Shown in pieces: positions 1 through 14,322 of a DNA stretch of 64,000 nucleotides. This stretch comes from Salticus scenicus (taxonomy: Eukaryota; Arthropoda; Arachnida; Araneae; Salticidae). The notes beneath the pieces were generated by a model, which ran no database searches, had not been told where the DNA came from, and was given only the letters and a program-made list of their open reading frames with translations. Numbering within the stretch: the first letter of the stretch is position 1; each line of letters opens with the position of its first letter. Location: NCBI GenBank assembly GCA_963930645.1, contig OZ005651.1:127729731-127793730 (forward strand). Reading direction: 5' to 3'. A program made the position numbers and the translations under genes.

Positions 1-281
1 GATTCACTACCTTCATTCATTTCATAAATTAAAAAATGATTTCATTAACAAACTTTGACCTATTGACACGCAAGCAGTATCTGGCCAAGTTTTGTACATT
101 TTGAGTTTGATTTTAAAATTTATCCCGCATTCAGAATTCGGTTCGTCCTCGAACCAGGGCTTTTCTAGTATTATATAAATGCACACCAATAAATTCTTTA
201 TCTTTTTGTTATTTTCTGTATTATTTCATAAAAACAACCCTGTAATTCTATTGTTTTTAAAATAACACCCACATGAAATTA

Positions 282-1431
282 CAGTAAAACCTGTGAAGTT
301 GGACAGCCCTGTAAGTTGAACACTTTTTCTTGGAATGATACGCATCTATAGGATTAACACATTATATGTCCAACATCTATAAGTTGGACACCCCTTTAAC
401 TTGAAAGTTGGACATCCAAATACTGCCTTAAGTTGAACACTTTTACCCAATGAGAGAAATTTTACTTACCTCTTATAGAAATAGTTGTAAATATCTAAAA
501 AAACACAATGTTTCTTGTCGCAATATATTCACCTCTGTCTTATCTTATCAGAAAAATATTTCTTTTCTTCAATTGAAGTAGTCACAAATTACTGCAATTT
601 TGTGCATAACATTCTTTTTATTGATTTGCATGCATTGTCTGTGTCCTTTTCTTCAGGAAATATCCAGCAGAAAGTCTACAGGCATATTTCGACTTATGCC
701 TTTTGGAAATGTACATTGGACAATACACTGTGTTGTTAGAGTTCTTTTTCATTTGTCCCTTTTACCTTTCTTGCTGAATTTTACCCTGAGTGTATAATTA
801 AACTAAACTTAATATGTGAAAGGTCTTAATGAAAAACGATGCTGATTCTTGGGTGCATATCAATCAACAGGTGTCGCTGATATGCTGCAATTTTGCCCGC
901 TCACAGGAAAACTATATCTAGGTTTCTATAGCGAATAAATTCACCAAACTTCATATGTGAGATGGCCAATATGAAAATGAATGTTAGCTTAATTTGGGTG
1001 TATATCAGCTGACAGGTGGTTACATTTACTAACATTCTACGATTTTTTATATGATTATCTCAGCGTTTATTGGATAAAATTGCACCAAAATGCATATGCA
1101 AAATCTTTGTTATGAGAAGCTATATTGATTAAATTTTTGTGAGGGTTAACTTGTAGGTGGTATTGTTATACGAAAAATTATAGAAGAAAGTACTGTAATG
1201 ACTACAACATACCAGTTTTTCAGATTTTAAATTGGCAAATTAATTATTTTTTATACACAAGTCATGAATATTTAATTGTGTTATATTTAGATGTGATTTA
1301 AAGCTAAAAGACATGCATAGATACAGTTTAATTAAATCGAAAAATGTAAGTACTCCTATAAGTTAGACATCTCTGTAAGTTGGACACTGTTTCATGGAAC
1401 CGTAGGTGACCAACTTACAGAGGTTTCACTG
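282..1431. mobile_element. pogo/Tigger-like non-autonomous element with TA duplication
   Basis: The left end reads CAGTAAAACCTGTGAAGTTG and the right end, on the other strand, CAGTGAAACCTCTGTAAGTT. Both abut a TA dinucleotide (280-281 and 1432-1433). The phrase AAGTTGGACA or a close relative recurs at both ends, giving subterminal repeats (to about 440 and from about 1365). No transposase frame is visible inside. TA duplication and CAGT termini fit the pogo/Tigger group of Tc1-mariner elements; that assignment is by pattern. Confidence 0.75.
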
Positions 1432-1433
1432 TA

Positions 1434-2774
1434 CTTCAAAAATTATTAACAAGAAGCAAGTAAGGAGGAGTCTCAGTAATATAGTTCATATGATAATGCT
1501 CATTGTTATCCTCGTTCACATCCGCTTTCTATGTGTAATAACGAAAAAGTAACAAAAGTAATGAGGAATGAATACTTAGTAGCAGGCACTCAATATATCG
1601 TTACTTTTACAGCTCTAATTTTACTTAGTTCCAGAAAAGGAAAAAAAAAAAAAAAAAAACTTTAAATGTTTAAATCTATAACACAAATTAATAACAACTG
1701 CTGAAAACAGTAAAATAGTTTATTTTGTTACAAACATTATGAAAACTTTATAATTTTAATATAATGCAAATATAACTGGTACTTAGAAACTGAAATACAA
1801 AATATTGAAAAAATATATAAATAACTTCTGATAAAAATGTATAACAATATATATTTTATAATTATTCAACTTTATGAAATTTTATGATACAACTTTATGA
1901 AAATTATGTTAATGTTTTGAATTCTAATATAGAAACTACCTAAATAAAATTTTAATATTTAAGATCTCCAAGATCAATAATTTAAAATATTTTGTTGCAG
2001 TCAAAATTCATAATATGTATATTAATGGCATAATATATACATATTTATCAGTATAAAGACTGTACAAAATCTTCAAACATATATGAGAACTTCACATATC
2101 ACAGAATAATGCAACAAGGTACAACACTATACATTAATAATATTTTACACTTTTTATATTCTTTGCAACATGTCAACATATTGTAGCGCTGTAATTGTTT
2201 TAATATATTTGATATTTGATTATTTTAATAAAGAAACAATATAACAATTTTATCTTAAAAAGTAGGAAATGTCATAAATTATTACAGAGTAAACAAAATG
2301 TTTGTCAATTCATATAAATAAATATCTCAACCAACATATCCATTAAAAAATTCATATGAGCATTATAAATGTAAAAACAAAACAGCTGTAAGAAAATTAA
2401 CTATACATAAATATTAAACCTAGACCAATGATATAAAATTATAAATTTAACAATATTGACAGACAGTTAAAATTTTTCTTTAAATATAAATTATTTTCTT
2501 CTCTTTGGCCAACTGAGAATTTTTAAAAGTTCTTTCCTGAGAATTCATTGTTTTACTGAAAAGTTCATTTTTAAGCAGTTCTGTAACAAGGAATGCATAA
2601 TCATTCTTTCAATATAAGCCATTCACTCAAGTTTATCATATGAATATTCTCACATAATAGTAAAAAATCTAAATGCGTTTTCTTCTTCAATGATAAGAAA
2701 ATAATGGATGCATAAAATAATTTACAAAGCTTCTTAGTGACAAAATGGAAATATGTCATGCACTTAATTTAAAA
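1434..2774 (-). other. Probable ACC 3' UTR and downstream AT-rich DNA
   Basis: AT-rich sequence with no coding frame of note. The part from 2774 down to about 1700 is the likely ACC 3' UTR if the candidate poly(A) signal is used. No mobile-element ends were recognised. Confidence 0.4.
1719..1724 (-). promoter_or_regulatory. ACC: Candidate ACC polyadenylation signal
   Basis: On the minus strand this reads AATAAA, about 1.05 kb after the ACC stop, and a T-rich run (minus-strand copy of the A run at 1640-1660) lies about 60 bases beyond. I saw no other canonical hexamer on the minus strand between the stop and here. The 3' UTR would then be 2774 down to about 1700. Confidence 0.3.
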
Positions 2775-2952
2775 TTAATCTAGTTGTTCATCACTAGATT
2801 CTGCACTGGTAGGAGGAGTTAATTTATTATCAGGTATTTGTGTTTCAAAAGCACGTATGGTAGTTAACACATCAGTTCTTTGCTGAGGAGTCATGTTTTG
2901 AACAATATGAACAATAGAATCCATGGCAACATCTGGATACGACTGTAGCAAA
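2775..2952 (-). CDS. ACC: ACC last exon v (residues 955-1013 and stop)
   Basis: One base completes the split codon, then [40 protein letters not shown] and a divergent acidic tail ending SSDEQLD and TAA (2775-2777). [12 protein letters not shown]..(S/T)P.QR matches the animal ACC C-terminus. It sits 15.6 kb downstream of exon u. Confidence 0.95.
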
Positions 2953-5900
2953 CTGTAAGAGAAAAGTTAATATTATTAAAATAAATACATGACCAATATT
3001 TTTAAAACAAATAAGTTTTAAAATAGAAATATTTTTTTTTTTTTTGTTTTGTTTTATAAAACTATACTGCATATAAAAATTTTTAATTAAAAATCAAAAA
3101 TTAACTTATAAATTAAATAAATATTTATTACAGGTCTGAATTTCAAATACAATCCTAAATTTTTTAAACGTTTTTGAAAAATGTAAGTATTATACAAGAT
3201 TCAATGGACAGTATTAGTTCAAGAATTCAAATAATTCACATAAAATATTCCAAAAATTAATCAAAATTTAGCAGTTTTACTTTTATGAAGTTAAAAATAA
3301 TTATTAATCTACATATTTTTAAAATTTCATTAAAATAGCTGGTAAACAGGAAATGCTGAGTTTGAATCCAGGTCACATTCATCCACGATCAGCCTTTGCA
3401 TTAGAGATTTTCTGTGGTTTTCCCTTAAACTCGCATGAATATGGGCTAGAACTCTTTATAAAATTTCCAAACAGGGTATTCTTCCCAAGTCTAAACAATG
3501 GATTACATCCACACACAAACATACCCAAATTAGTAAAGAATAGAAATAATTGATCCAAGTTCTAGCGAGATGATGCAGTCTACTGAGTTATGAAGGAGCT
3601 ACAAATATCCTAAATTCTTGACATGTAATCTTCATAAAGTGTCTTATTTACGAAGAGCAAAAATCACTTCATCCTATGAATCCCAAAGCAACAACACTAA
3701 GTACCCAACACCTGTGATAGGAATCAAACTGACTATGGTTGATCTAAAGACCATTTTGCAACCAAATAAATAGGAAGTAGCCTATAACTAGTGGATCTGC
3801 AGATCAGGAGCCTCAACGTCCTATTTGCATCAGACATTATTCAATAGGTCATTTTTATTTATTCCTTATTATTTAATAGTATATATTGATTCGATCGACT
3901 TATTACCATAATCAGATACATTCCTGAGGGGGGCTGCCGCCCCCCTCAACCCCCTGCTGTATTTCTCTTTCTATACCTATTTGTATATCATGTAAAGTGT
4001 TACGGAATTGTAAATAATTGCATTTATTTTTGTATAAATTCTTTCAAAGAGGCTTAGAAAGTCGATAAAATGCTAATTTTCCTTTAAAAATGCATTAAAA
4101 AGCTACAATAAGGAAAGAAATGGATTTGGCGCCAAATTTGGCGACTGTTTCCCTCCTTGGCTGATGAGATACGAGAATTTTCCAGAAGAGTCTGTGTTCG
4201 ATAGAATAGTATAAAAGGAGCATTTTTTTAGCCAAGGCGGCCAATCTGAGATCTGTGTCAGTTTCGTCAAATGCTTGCTTTGCTTTGAGCCTCTTTGAAT
4301 GAGACTTGTTATTGATAAACAGTTTGTAATGTTGTTTTGCTGTTAACGGCTGTTGTTTAAGCTATGTTTACTGGTTGAATTGAAGCTGATACTTGGTTTA
4401 TAAACCTGTATTTTTCTGGAACTTTCTGTGAATAAATAACTGAATTTTTGCAAGTTTCGCCTTTCATTCTCTGACAAATTATGCACCCCCAAGTACGAAA
4501 CAATATGTATTCTTAATAAACGACGGTCTTGTATTATTTCCCTGAAATTCATAAATACCAAATTTCATAACTATCAAATTTCATACAAAAAAAATTACAT
4601 AGCATATCGGAAATATTTTGCATAATCTTTAAACTAATTTTCAATTCTCTGCCCACATATTTCAATAGGAAAACATGCTTTTAAAATTCTAATAAAATTT
4701 CATTATACTTGATGGGGATGTAACCATGTTAAAATACACTTTTAAGAAATACCGACTATAGACCGTAATAGTACGAAATTCCTTTATGTATCCCGGAAAA
4801 GTAGCCACAGTCATTATAAACGCCAATAATAAGAATAAACCTAATTAATAATAACTCATTAATTTTTCAAACTAATTTGACATCTTTTGGATAATTACAG
4901 TACATACTCGGAATTATTTTGTGTGGCCCCATAAATTATTTAGTCTATACATAATCTTTTTTAAGAGTAAACATGATTTTAAGCATCTTTATAATGTATG
5001 TTAACTTTATTAAGTTCAATTCAGCATAAACGCATTAAAGTGCGCGCTTAAATTAAAAATTTGTCCATAGGCTCTAATGTTAAGAAATTCTTTCCTGTGT
5101 CTTTGTAAACGAACCATAAACATTGTATACACTAGTAAAAAACTATTCAGCTTATTTTGCGTTTAAAATTAATAATTGTTCCAAATGTAACATCATTTGG
5201 ATGACTATGTGACACTGTCAGAACACTTTTGTAAGATCCTGTACATTAATTAGAAAGCATAAGAGCACATATTTACTTCAAACAACATAAGTTTAAGCAT
5301 TTTACTCACGTACGCTAGTTTCATTTTCTTCATTGCAAAGTAATGATATTAAAATGCGTTTAAACGAAATTCACCACATACGCCGTAATGTTAAGAATTT
5401 TGGTTTGTCCCTGTACACAGTTTATAAAAAATATAGCAATAAAAATTATACAGCTGCTTATATGCAAAGCTGGAACGTGTGCGCCAATTTGCAAGTCAAT
5501 CGAAGGATTTTTGCGGCTGCTATTGCGGTACATACAAATTCTCCCCATACGCCGTAAAGATAAGAAAAATTTTGGCGTGTCCCTGTACACGAACTACAAA
5601 TGGAATACACGCCTAAAACTATACAGCTCATTCCGTTGGGCCCATAAACATGTGTACCAAATTGCAAGTCAATATCGTGACTTTTGCGGCCGCTATCGCG
5701 ATACATACAAATTCCTCCCATAGGCCGTAATGATAAGAAAAACTTTGGCGTGTCCCTGTACACAAATTACAAATGGAATACACACCCAAAACTATACAGC
5801 TGATTTTGTGGGGCACATGAACATGTGTACCAAATTGCAAGTCAATAGCGTGATTTTTGTGGCCGCTATGGCACGACAGACAGACAGACAGACAGACGAA

Positions 5901-8900
5901 CGGACGGACAGACGGAACCCAAAATCCTTTTGAGTCTCAACAGAGGGCCTCCATTCACGTTTCGGCAAAAATTGGAAGTCAATAGCTTGACTTTTGCGAT
6001 GGCTATCGCGGTACATACAGATTCTTCCCATAGGCCGTAATGATAGAAAATCTTTGACGTGTCCCTGTACACGAACTACAAATGAAATACACACCTAAAA
6101 CTATACAGCTGATTTCGTTGAGCTCATGAACATGTGTACCAAATTGCAAGTCAATATCGTGATTTTTGTGGCCGCTATCGCGGTACAAACAAATTCCTCC
6201 CGTAGGCCGTAATGATAAGAAAAACTTTGGCATGTCCCTGTACACGAATTACAAATAGAATACACACCCAAAACTATACAGCTGATTTCGTGGGGTACAT
6301 GAACATGCGTACCAAATTGCAAGTCAATAGCGTGATTTTTGTGGCCGCTATCGCGGTACATACAAATTCCTTCCATAGGCCGTAATGATAAGAAAAACTT
6401 TGGCGTGTCCCTGTACATGAATTACAAATGGAATACACACCCAAAACTATACAGCTGATTTCGTGCGACACATGAACTTGTGTACCAAATTGCAAGTCAA
6501 TAGCGTGATTTTTGTGGCCGCTATCTCGATACATACAAATTTCTCCCATAGGCCGTAATGATAAAAAAAACTTTGGCGTGTCCCTGTATACGAACTACAA
6601 ATGGAATACATACCAAAAACTATACAGCTGATTTCGTGGGGCTCATGAACATGTGTACCAAATTTCAAGTCAATACCGCTATTTTTGCGGCCGCTATCGC
6701 GCGACAGACAGACAGAAAGACACACAGACACAGCCCAAAACCGTTTTGAGTCTCAACAGAGGGCCTCCACTGACGTTTCGGCAATAAAATCTGACTGCAG
6801 CAGGATGTCATAAGAAAACTACCATGTAATTTTTGGTGTATATGGAAAAAGTGTTGATATGGTCTGGGTCTTTCTAAGTGGTTCTAGCTCACATTTATGT
6901 GAGTTAAAAGAAAACCATGGGAAACTCCATACAGTCAGGTCAACCAGCACAACTCGGGTTCAAATTTAACACATTCCATCTATTAGCTTTAAGAGCAGAA
7001 CTTTTTGACTGCAGATGGGGCAGCCATGCAAGAGTCCCGAGCCAATAACCTCAAGTAATCAGGCATTTAAAAAAAGACATGCTTAGAGCCTAATTTGGAT
7101 CCCTTTCATCGATAGCCTGTACTGTAAAGATCATTCCCACACCATTCTCTTTTTCATTCTTTTTTTTTTTTTTCAGATCCCCTTTTTTTCTCTGTCGAAT
7201 TCTTAGAATTTAAATGAAGACAGTTAATATATTTCTACTCTTTAGAAAAAATTTTACCTTGAATAAACTTATACCAGTTATAAGAACAGCAAAAGATTCC
7301 GTATTCATCAATAAAAAACTAGTTTTATAAATGTACATAAAGTATATTGTATTTTCTTTGGAAGCCAATTGCCAAACACATGCTTTATTTGTCACTAACT
7401 GGTAAAATGTTATTTTCCCCACAGTTTAACCGATGAAAATTATGCTTTATCTTTCTAATAACAGACTGACAATTAAAAACACCTTATTTTTGCAGTTCGT
7501 TGTTGAAAAGTAACTATTTCATTTAAAAAAAAAAAAAAGTGTTCTATCACAGCTAATCAGTGAAATACAAGATATGTTTACAATATATATATTATTAAAT
7601 AGGCACTTATTCCACTGCTAACTCAACAAAATTTATGCGTAATTCATATCAACAAGAGTCCTGTTCTTTGAATGTCTGATAGCAGCAAAACATTTTTATG
7701 GCTGATTTCCGAAATGGTAAAATAACTCTGCTGCTCTGGGACTTAAATTATATTTGATCATAGTAATTTTTTTTTTTTTTTTAATGTTCAATTGCAACAC
7801 ATTTAAGATAATTTTTGAAATATAAAATAATTACATTGCGGTAAAACTTAATTTATATTTAATCACTAATAATTGTGGAAATAAGTAGTTTTTTTTATCC
7901 CCTGATTGAAGAAATACACAATTATTTCAGTGTTAACAGACAAGAATGTCTACTATTTTGAAAGCTGATCCCAGAAATCCAAGATTATCTTATTGAAACT
8001 CAACAAAGCTTCTTTTCACTCTCAGGTCTGATATGCTTCTATAAACAACATTTCCGTGGTTCATATCTAAAATGCACAATTTAATTTATATTTAAATCAC
8101 AGCGATTTCACCACTAAATTGCTGAAAGTAATTATTTTCTAAATAAAGTAGACAATTATTTTGCAAAATTTATGCTTTAATCAAACCTGATTCTAGAAAT
8201 ATATTTATATTCAATTTGAATAATTTAATTTAGTATACCCCATTTCTATTAAGGATACATATCTTAATTTTGCATACTTAGTTTAATTTATTGCCTAGTA
8301 TGTACTACATTTGGTTTCCTATGGTAATTCAAAACTATTCCTGGATGTATATTTTTTTAATCTTAAGGATAAATTTGACATTTGATCATATGTTCCTCTT
8401 ATATTCTACAATTATGTTACATTATATATATATTTATTACTGCAAATTAACAAAATTCCTCCTTTTTTGACTGATTGCCAAAATATGTGACATTTTTATG
8501 GCTGAAATGCAGACAAGCCTACACTTTGTTGTTAAGGAACTTCATTTACATTTAATCACTGTAAACTGTATTATTATTATTATTATTATTATTATTTTAA
8601 CTGCAGATTGCAGATATATGTGTTTACTTTGTCATAGATGATAGAATTAGGTTTCACAGAAATTGATTAAAAAGAGATTTTTCACTGCAAATCAACAAAA
8701 TTGCTGCTTTTTTGGTATCTAATTTCCAAAATACATTGTACTTTTGTTAAATTTAAAAAATGCAGGAACATTTTTGCTACTGTTTCACTTAATTTATGCT
8801 TAATTTTAGAAATGAGTAATTTTCATGTAATTCATTAATAAAATTCATGTTCATATTCATTCATATATGGGAATCACATTTAAGATTTTGTATAGGAAAT

Positions 8901-11900
8901 TTACTTTTTTTTTTTCTTCTCTCTTTTCCATAGCAATTCTAAATTTTTTAGTGATCAGTGAAGCAGCTATGTGTTAATTATATATAGTACCTGAATGATC
9001 GAGTTCACACTGTCTCATCAGGGGTTAATACAGGTTGATTTTACTATCATTAATGGGTACCTTCATAAAAATCGTAGTCATTCCAGCAAAATCTGATATT
9101 TTAAATGAGCATATTTTCGAAGAAAAGTAACATATTTGTGCATTTCTTTTGATGTGATTCACGAAGCAAGAATCATACAGAATGTTGGTTTTAACCTACA
9201 CACAACCCAGCTAAAAAAAGTCTTAACTATAAAAAATGAAGAAAAACTGCAGATAATGTAAAGGTATTTGGAACAATCCCAGCTTAAAAAAGTCTTTAAA
9301 AAAAACTGTAAAAAGAAACTTCAGAAAGAGAAAGTAAAGAGAAACTGCAGAAAACTTCAGATAAATTGAAGGTATTTGGAACAGCAAAAAATTTGAAGGT
9401 AACTTTCCCCCTCCATAAACATTTTCCCCCTTAAACTTCATTTTAAACTAAAGTTTTTCAGACTTTTTAAGCTGAGATTGTTCCAAATACTTTCACATTA
9501 TCTGCAGTTTTTCTTAATTTTTTATAGTTTTTTTGAAGACTTTTTTTTTTTTTTTTTTTTTTTAGCTGGGAAGTGTTTGCTATGGGTGAGAAACGGTGTA
9601 GGATAAGTAAACAAAACGATCTTCGCGTGTATCATACAGACACGCTCTGGAGTTGTGGCCATAGTGTACTATCTGCTGATTCATCAGATGGTTTAATGTT
9701 TTGATGACTGTATAGTGGCTATTCTCCCTGGTACAATTCATGTATAGTGCAGTGATACTAGCACAAATAAAAACAACTTCTACTTACACTCTCTCTACTG
9801 CAAAATAATTTAATTTAAAATAAATTTTAATAGTGTTTTGTGTTTTCTTTATATTCCATAATTATAATTTATTTGCACTTAGAAATAGACTGTGCTACTT
9901 AAAAATCTTTACTTGATTTTGATTGAATAATTTATTTTATTTTATTTTAACATTGTAAAATAAAAAAAAAATTAATTTTTATTTTATCAAAATAGTATAT
10001 TTCAGCAAAAGTATACTGTTAAAAATAAGAATGAATCTAATATTTTAGCAAGTTAATTTGCTCAGGAAATTTCTTATAATAAATTACACCATGTAAATTT
10101 TTACTCGTATAAAATATCAATATTTTAAGGTTATTCTTTCTAAATTAGTTTTCCTATAATATATTATGGAAATGAGATATCAGAGATTATAATAATTAGA
10201 TTAAAAAAAAAAAAAACCATCCTTAGATGTTAAATATTTATCGCCATCCTTTCTAAACAAAGTTTTCAAGTGAGAAAAGTTAATTTTTAAAGAACAATAA
10301 ATAAATCTAAAAATTTGTTAATTTTAAAAGATTTTTTTTTCCTTTCAAGGAATGGAAAACAAAAATTTTAAGAATATATATGTTCTATATGGTACCAGAT
10401 ATGTTCGGTATGGTACCACAGTAAAAAACTCCCGAAATCCTATCTGCATAAAGAAATTTTTGGCGATAATGTACATGACATTAATCGATAAGAATTCACA
10501 AATTCTTTTGTTTTAATATACTTCCTGGGAAAGTATGAATCAATAAATTAATCGTGTGAATTATTTTTATGATTAAGCTTTAAATAGGCATCTGCCATAG
10601 ACATATGAAATATTGTCGTCTGCTCCACCTCCATTCTCTCTATTATCGGTATTCGTATTGCACTGAATAAAGAGAAAGGAATATTCCCCATTCTGAATTG
10701 GTTCAAAATTTTCTGGCGCATGCCCAGATCATACGATTTTGGTCTTACAGAAAGTGCCTTGTGTTTTAATATTATAGATTAGGGGTTTAATGGTTCTCCT
10801 TTTCTATGACAGGCTGCAAAATTATTGCATATTATATTTTGGTAAATAACTTCTTTTTAAAAAGCCGGAATTTTACCGATTAGCAAAAGAATAATCTCTA
10901 ATTTTGGTAAAAAATTGAGTTAGTAAGCTTAAAGTTTAGCAATCAGTTGTGAAATCGATTAAATGTTTCAGCAAAAAATTGCAAAATTTTCACATATTTC
11001 GGGAAATTGTTAAAAAAAAAACTGAAATTTTATCAATTAGAGATGTAATAATCTAGTATTTCGGCAAATGACTGCAAACATATCACATATTTTGGGAATC
11101 TTTTTAAAAAGTGCAAATTTTATTGATTTAGTGGCATACTTTTATCTAAAAGTGGCGGTCACTTTTATGACTCTGTAGCCAAGGGATACTATTCATATTT
11201 GCTAGTCTACAGCATTATCCTATACACAAAAAAGTATTTTATTCTAGATTTGGAAGAATTTCTATTGGTGTTAAGTTTGAGAATTGTTTGTAGGCCAGTT
11301 GACTTTTCTCACCCCCCCCCCCTTCATAAAAAAATGCATAAAATTATTTTAATAAAAATTCCCATGAATTAACTCTGCACGAAGAAATGTGTTCATAATG
11401 CTCAAAGAGGATTTTACTTCAATAACTGTTAGAAATTCATTGTGCTATTAGACAAATTGTTCAAGTAATAAAATTGCTACAATGTCACTCCTTATCTACT
11501 GATAATTGAATAGAAATACTTATAAAACCAGATATATGTATATAATATCTATGGTTGTATTATAAAATACTTAGATATTTAAAAATATTTTTTACTTTCT
11601 TCTATATATGTATGTGTGTATAAGAAAATACTGGAATCGTGAAATTTTTTTAACTTCAGTTTTCAACGGATTTACATGTTTTGAGATGTTCTGAACACAA
11701 TTTGACTGTTTTTAGAAGATTTCTGTCTGTCTCTGTGTGTGTATCAGAAATTTTGCAGTCACTGTATCTCACAAACTTTAACCAAACTTGGTATTCAGTT
11801 GAACTCTGACCTAAACTGATGCTGCTTACATTTGAGGATCAACCGTTCAACAGATGGAACTGCAATTTCATTTTATTTAAATTTTTAACATGACAGTATA

Positions 11901-14284
11901 GGACGAAATTCCATATAAATATACATAATGAAAGTTATTGTATGATTATAAAAGTAATGTGAATTATTGATAATAGTAGTAGCAAACTAGGAAAAATGTG
12001 TGTGTATGTAGCAGCATCACTTGTACCACCATCCGGTGGGGTGTAATTTTTCAATAAAGGTACCTTGCGAAAAAGCTCGTCAATACGTTTAAAGCGAATG
12101 GTTGAATCATAGATCTGTGATAATTTAAAATAATTTTTTTTTTTCCAACTTTAATGAAAACTGATGTTCACTCACTTTCGGCATTTAGTGTAATACTTCT
12201 CTGAGATAAAAATCATCTGCATTCATCAGAGGAAACAGTTTTAATAAATAATAATGTAATAAATAATTTGTACTGTGTGAATTTGTATAAGATTGCATAG
12301 AAAAAAGTCTTGTGGTGAACACAATATGCTATTTAAAATTGAAGTTTTTCGCATTTGCAGATTTAATTTTTGACCGAAATTGATTTCAAGTTTATTACTC
12401 ACATGTAAATAATAATAATTTTTAAAGAGAGATTTTCTTAGCAAAGGTTCATTTGAATTCAGTCTGAAGGAAGATACATACGTAAGAAATTAACTTATAC
12501 TTTAAAAGTTACAGTTTACAGGTTTTGTCACATAAATAATCATGACATTTATATATATATATTACTATAAACTACTTCAACTTCCCTTCAATAACTTTAA
12601 TTATCCTTATATAGTTCTCATCCCTAAGTTTCACAAACCTCCAATTAAATTTCGCACTGTCACTGTTGGGTGTAACACTTATAACAACAATGCTAATAAA
12701 GCTCTACTGGATATTCTAAAACAAATTTACAAATGTACTTGCAAAGTTGATAATTTACACTGTCTTAAAAATAGCTTTCAATTAATTCAATACATCAAAT
12801 CGCTCGATTCAATAGACAATATTATGACTTTTGACTTTCAAGATCTTTTCAATAATATTGAGTTATTAGATCTTAGTAATATCATTTACAGTCTTTTTCA
12901 AGAATATAAAGCTCAAATTAATCTTCCTTACAATTTTAAAGAAGAAAAATTTAAAACACTTCTTAACTTTGTTATCCATAATAATTATATCTTCCACAAC
13001 AACGATATCTATTTGCAACAATTAGGCATTCCACAAGGAGGTTGTAGCTCCAGTATTTTGGCAGATCTCTATCTTTATTATTATGAAAAGCAAATTTGCA
13101 ATGATGATGTTCGATTTTATCGTTACATCGATGATATTATTGTATTTTATCTCAACAAGAACTCACAAAATGGTTTTTCCTTCAATTATCCACCTAATTT
13201 AAAGCTAACTCAAAATACTCTGACTAATCAATCTATTAACTTTTTAGATCTCAAAATAATCATCGATGGTAATAAACTTTACACAGATATCTATGACAAA
13301 CGGCAAGATTTTTGTTTTAATGTAAACTTATTTACACATTTTAATTCATGTCTGCATCTTTCGGTATTTAGAAACATCATCATTAACCATTTATTTCGAA
13401 TAAATAATTTATGCTCTGCAAAGTTTAAAAACAAGAATATTAATAAACTGATCACAGCCACTGCTAAAATGGGTTTTCCTAAAAACTTTGTATTTTCTAT
13501 TTTATATCCATAACCATGTCTCTGTCAGTACAAAAAAAAAAAAAAAAAAAAAAAAAAGCTGTGTACACTTTTGTGTATATCAACAAAAAAATTATAAAAT
13601 AATAAAAGACAATAAAAAAGGTGGCGGTTGGGCGGGCAGATGTTTGATTACGGAGGTGGGGTGGTGTTGTAAGGCTGGATGGTTGGGTGGGTTTGTGAAA
13701 TTAAATTAAAAAAAAAAAGTAGAAGGCTTGTTGCATTTGCTTTGTATCACTATGCATACTTTCATTTTCCATTAAAATTTCAGTTTTTTCCTTTTTGAGT
13801 TGTCAACTATATTTAATGTTCTAATTATACTGTTAAACAAAATGTGATCAATCGGTGAATTTCATTGTGGCTTCGTGGTTTCATTGTTGTTCATCTGCTT
13901 TGAAATTTGCATTTTTAAATCCATATGGTTCCTGTTCTGGTTGTGGCAGGCTGGGGGAGTGTTGCCGGCATAAAACTAGTGTAACCCCACAGGCAAGTCA
14001 CAAGTCTTGCCGCCTGCCTCCTTCTTCCTATCTTGTGTTTCTTGGGTTGTTTTTTCATTAATTTTGATAAGTTTATGGTTTTAAGTTAAGATTTGTTGTT
14101 TTACTTTATTGATTCGTTTGTTTTGCAGGCTGTTAATTGGTGAATCTGGTTTCTTTGCATTGGTGTATTTCGTCCACTGGTGATTTTTTTTTTTTTTTTT
14201 TTTTTTATTTGTCTTGTTGGTCATTGGTGTTTCAGTGATCTTGTATCTGTTGCTTGGCTTCTACTATGCTTAATAGATCATCTT

Positions 14285-14322
<38 letters not shown>

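Noticed and set aside
5876..5915. Short regular repeats considered as a CRISPR-like array
   Set aside because: These are CAGA/CGGA microsatellites and satellite units with no spacers; the sequence is eukaryotic.
5360..6731. Many overlapping 65-111-codon frames with a repeated [16 protein letters not shown] peptide
   Set aside because: They are readings of the 173-bp tandem repeat. The period is not a multiple of three, frames change at each unit, and both strands give frames.
12241..12444. Minus-strand 67-codon frame next to the reverse transcriptase
   Set aside because: Opposite strand to the element, AT-driven composition, no motif.
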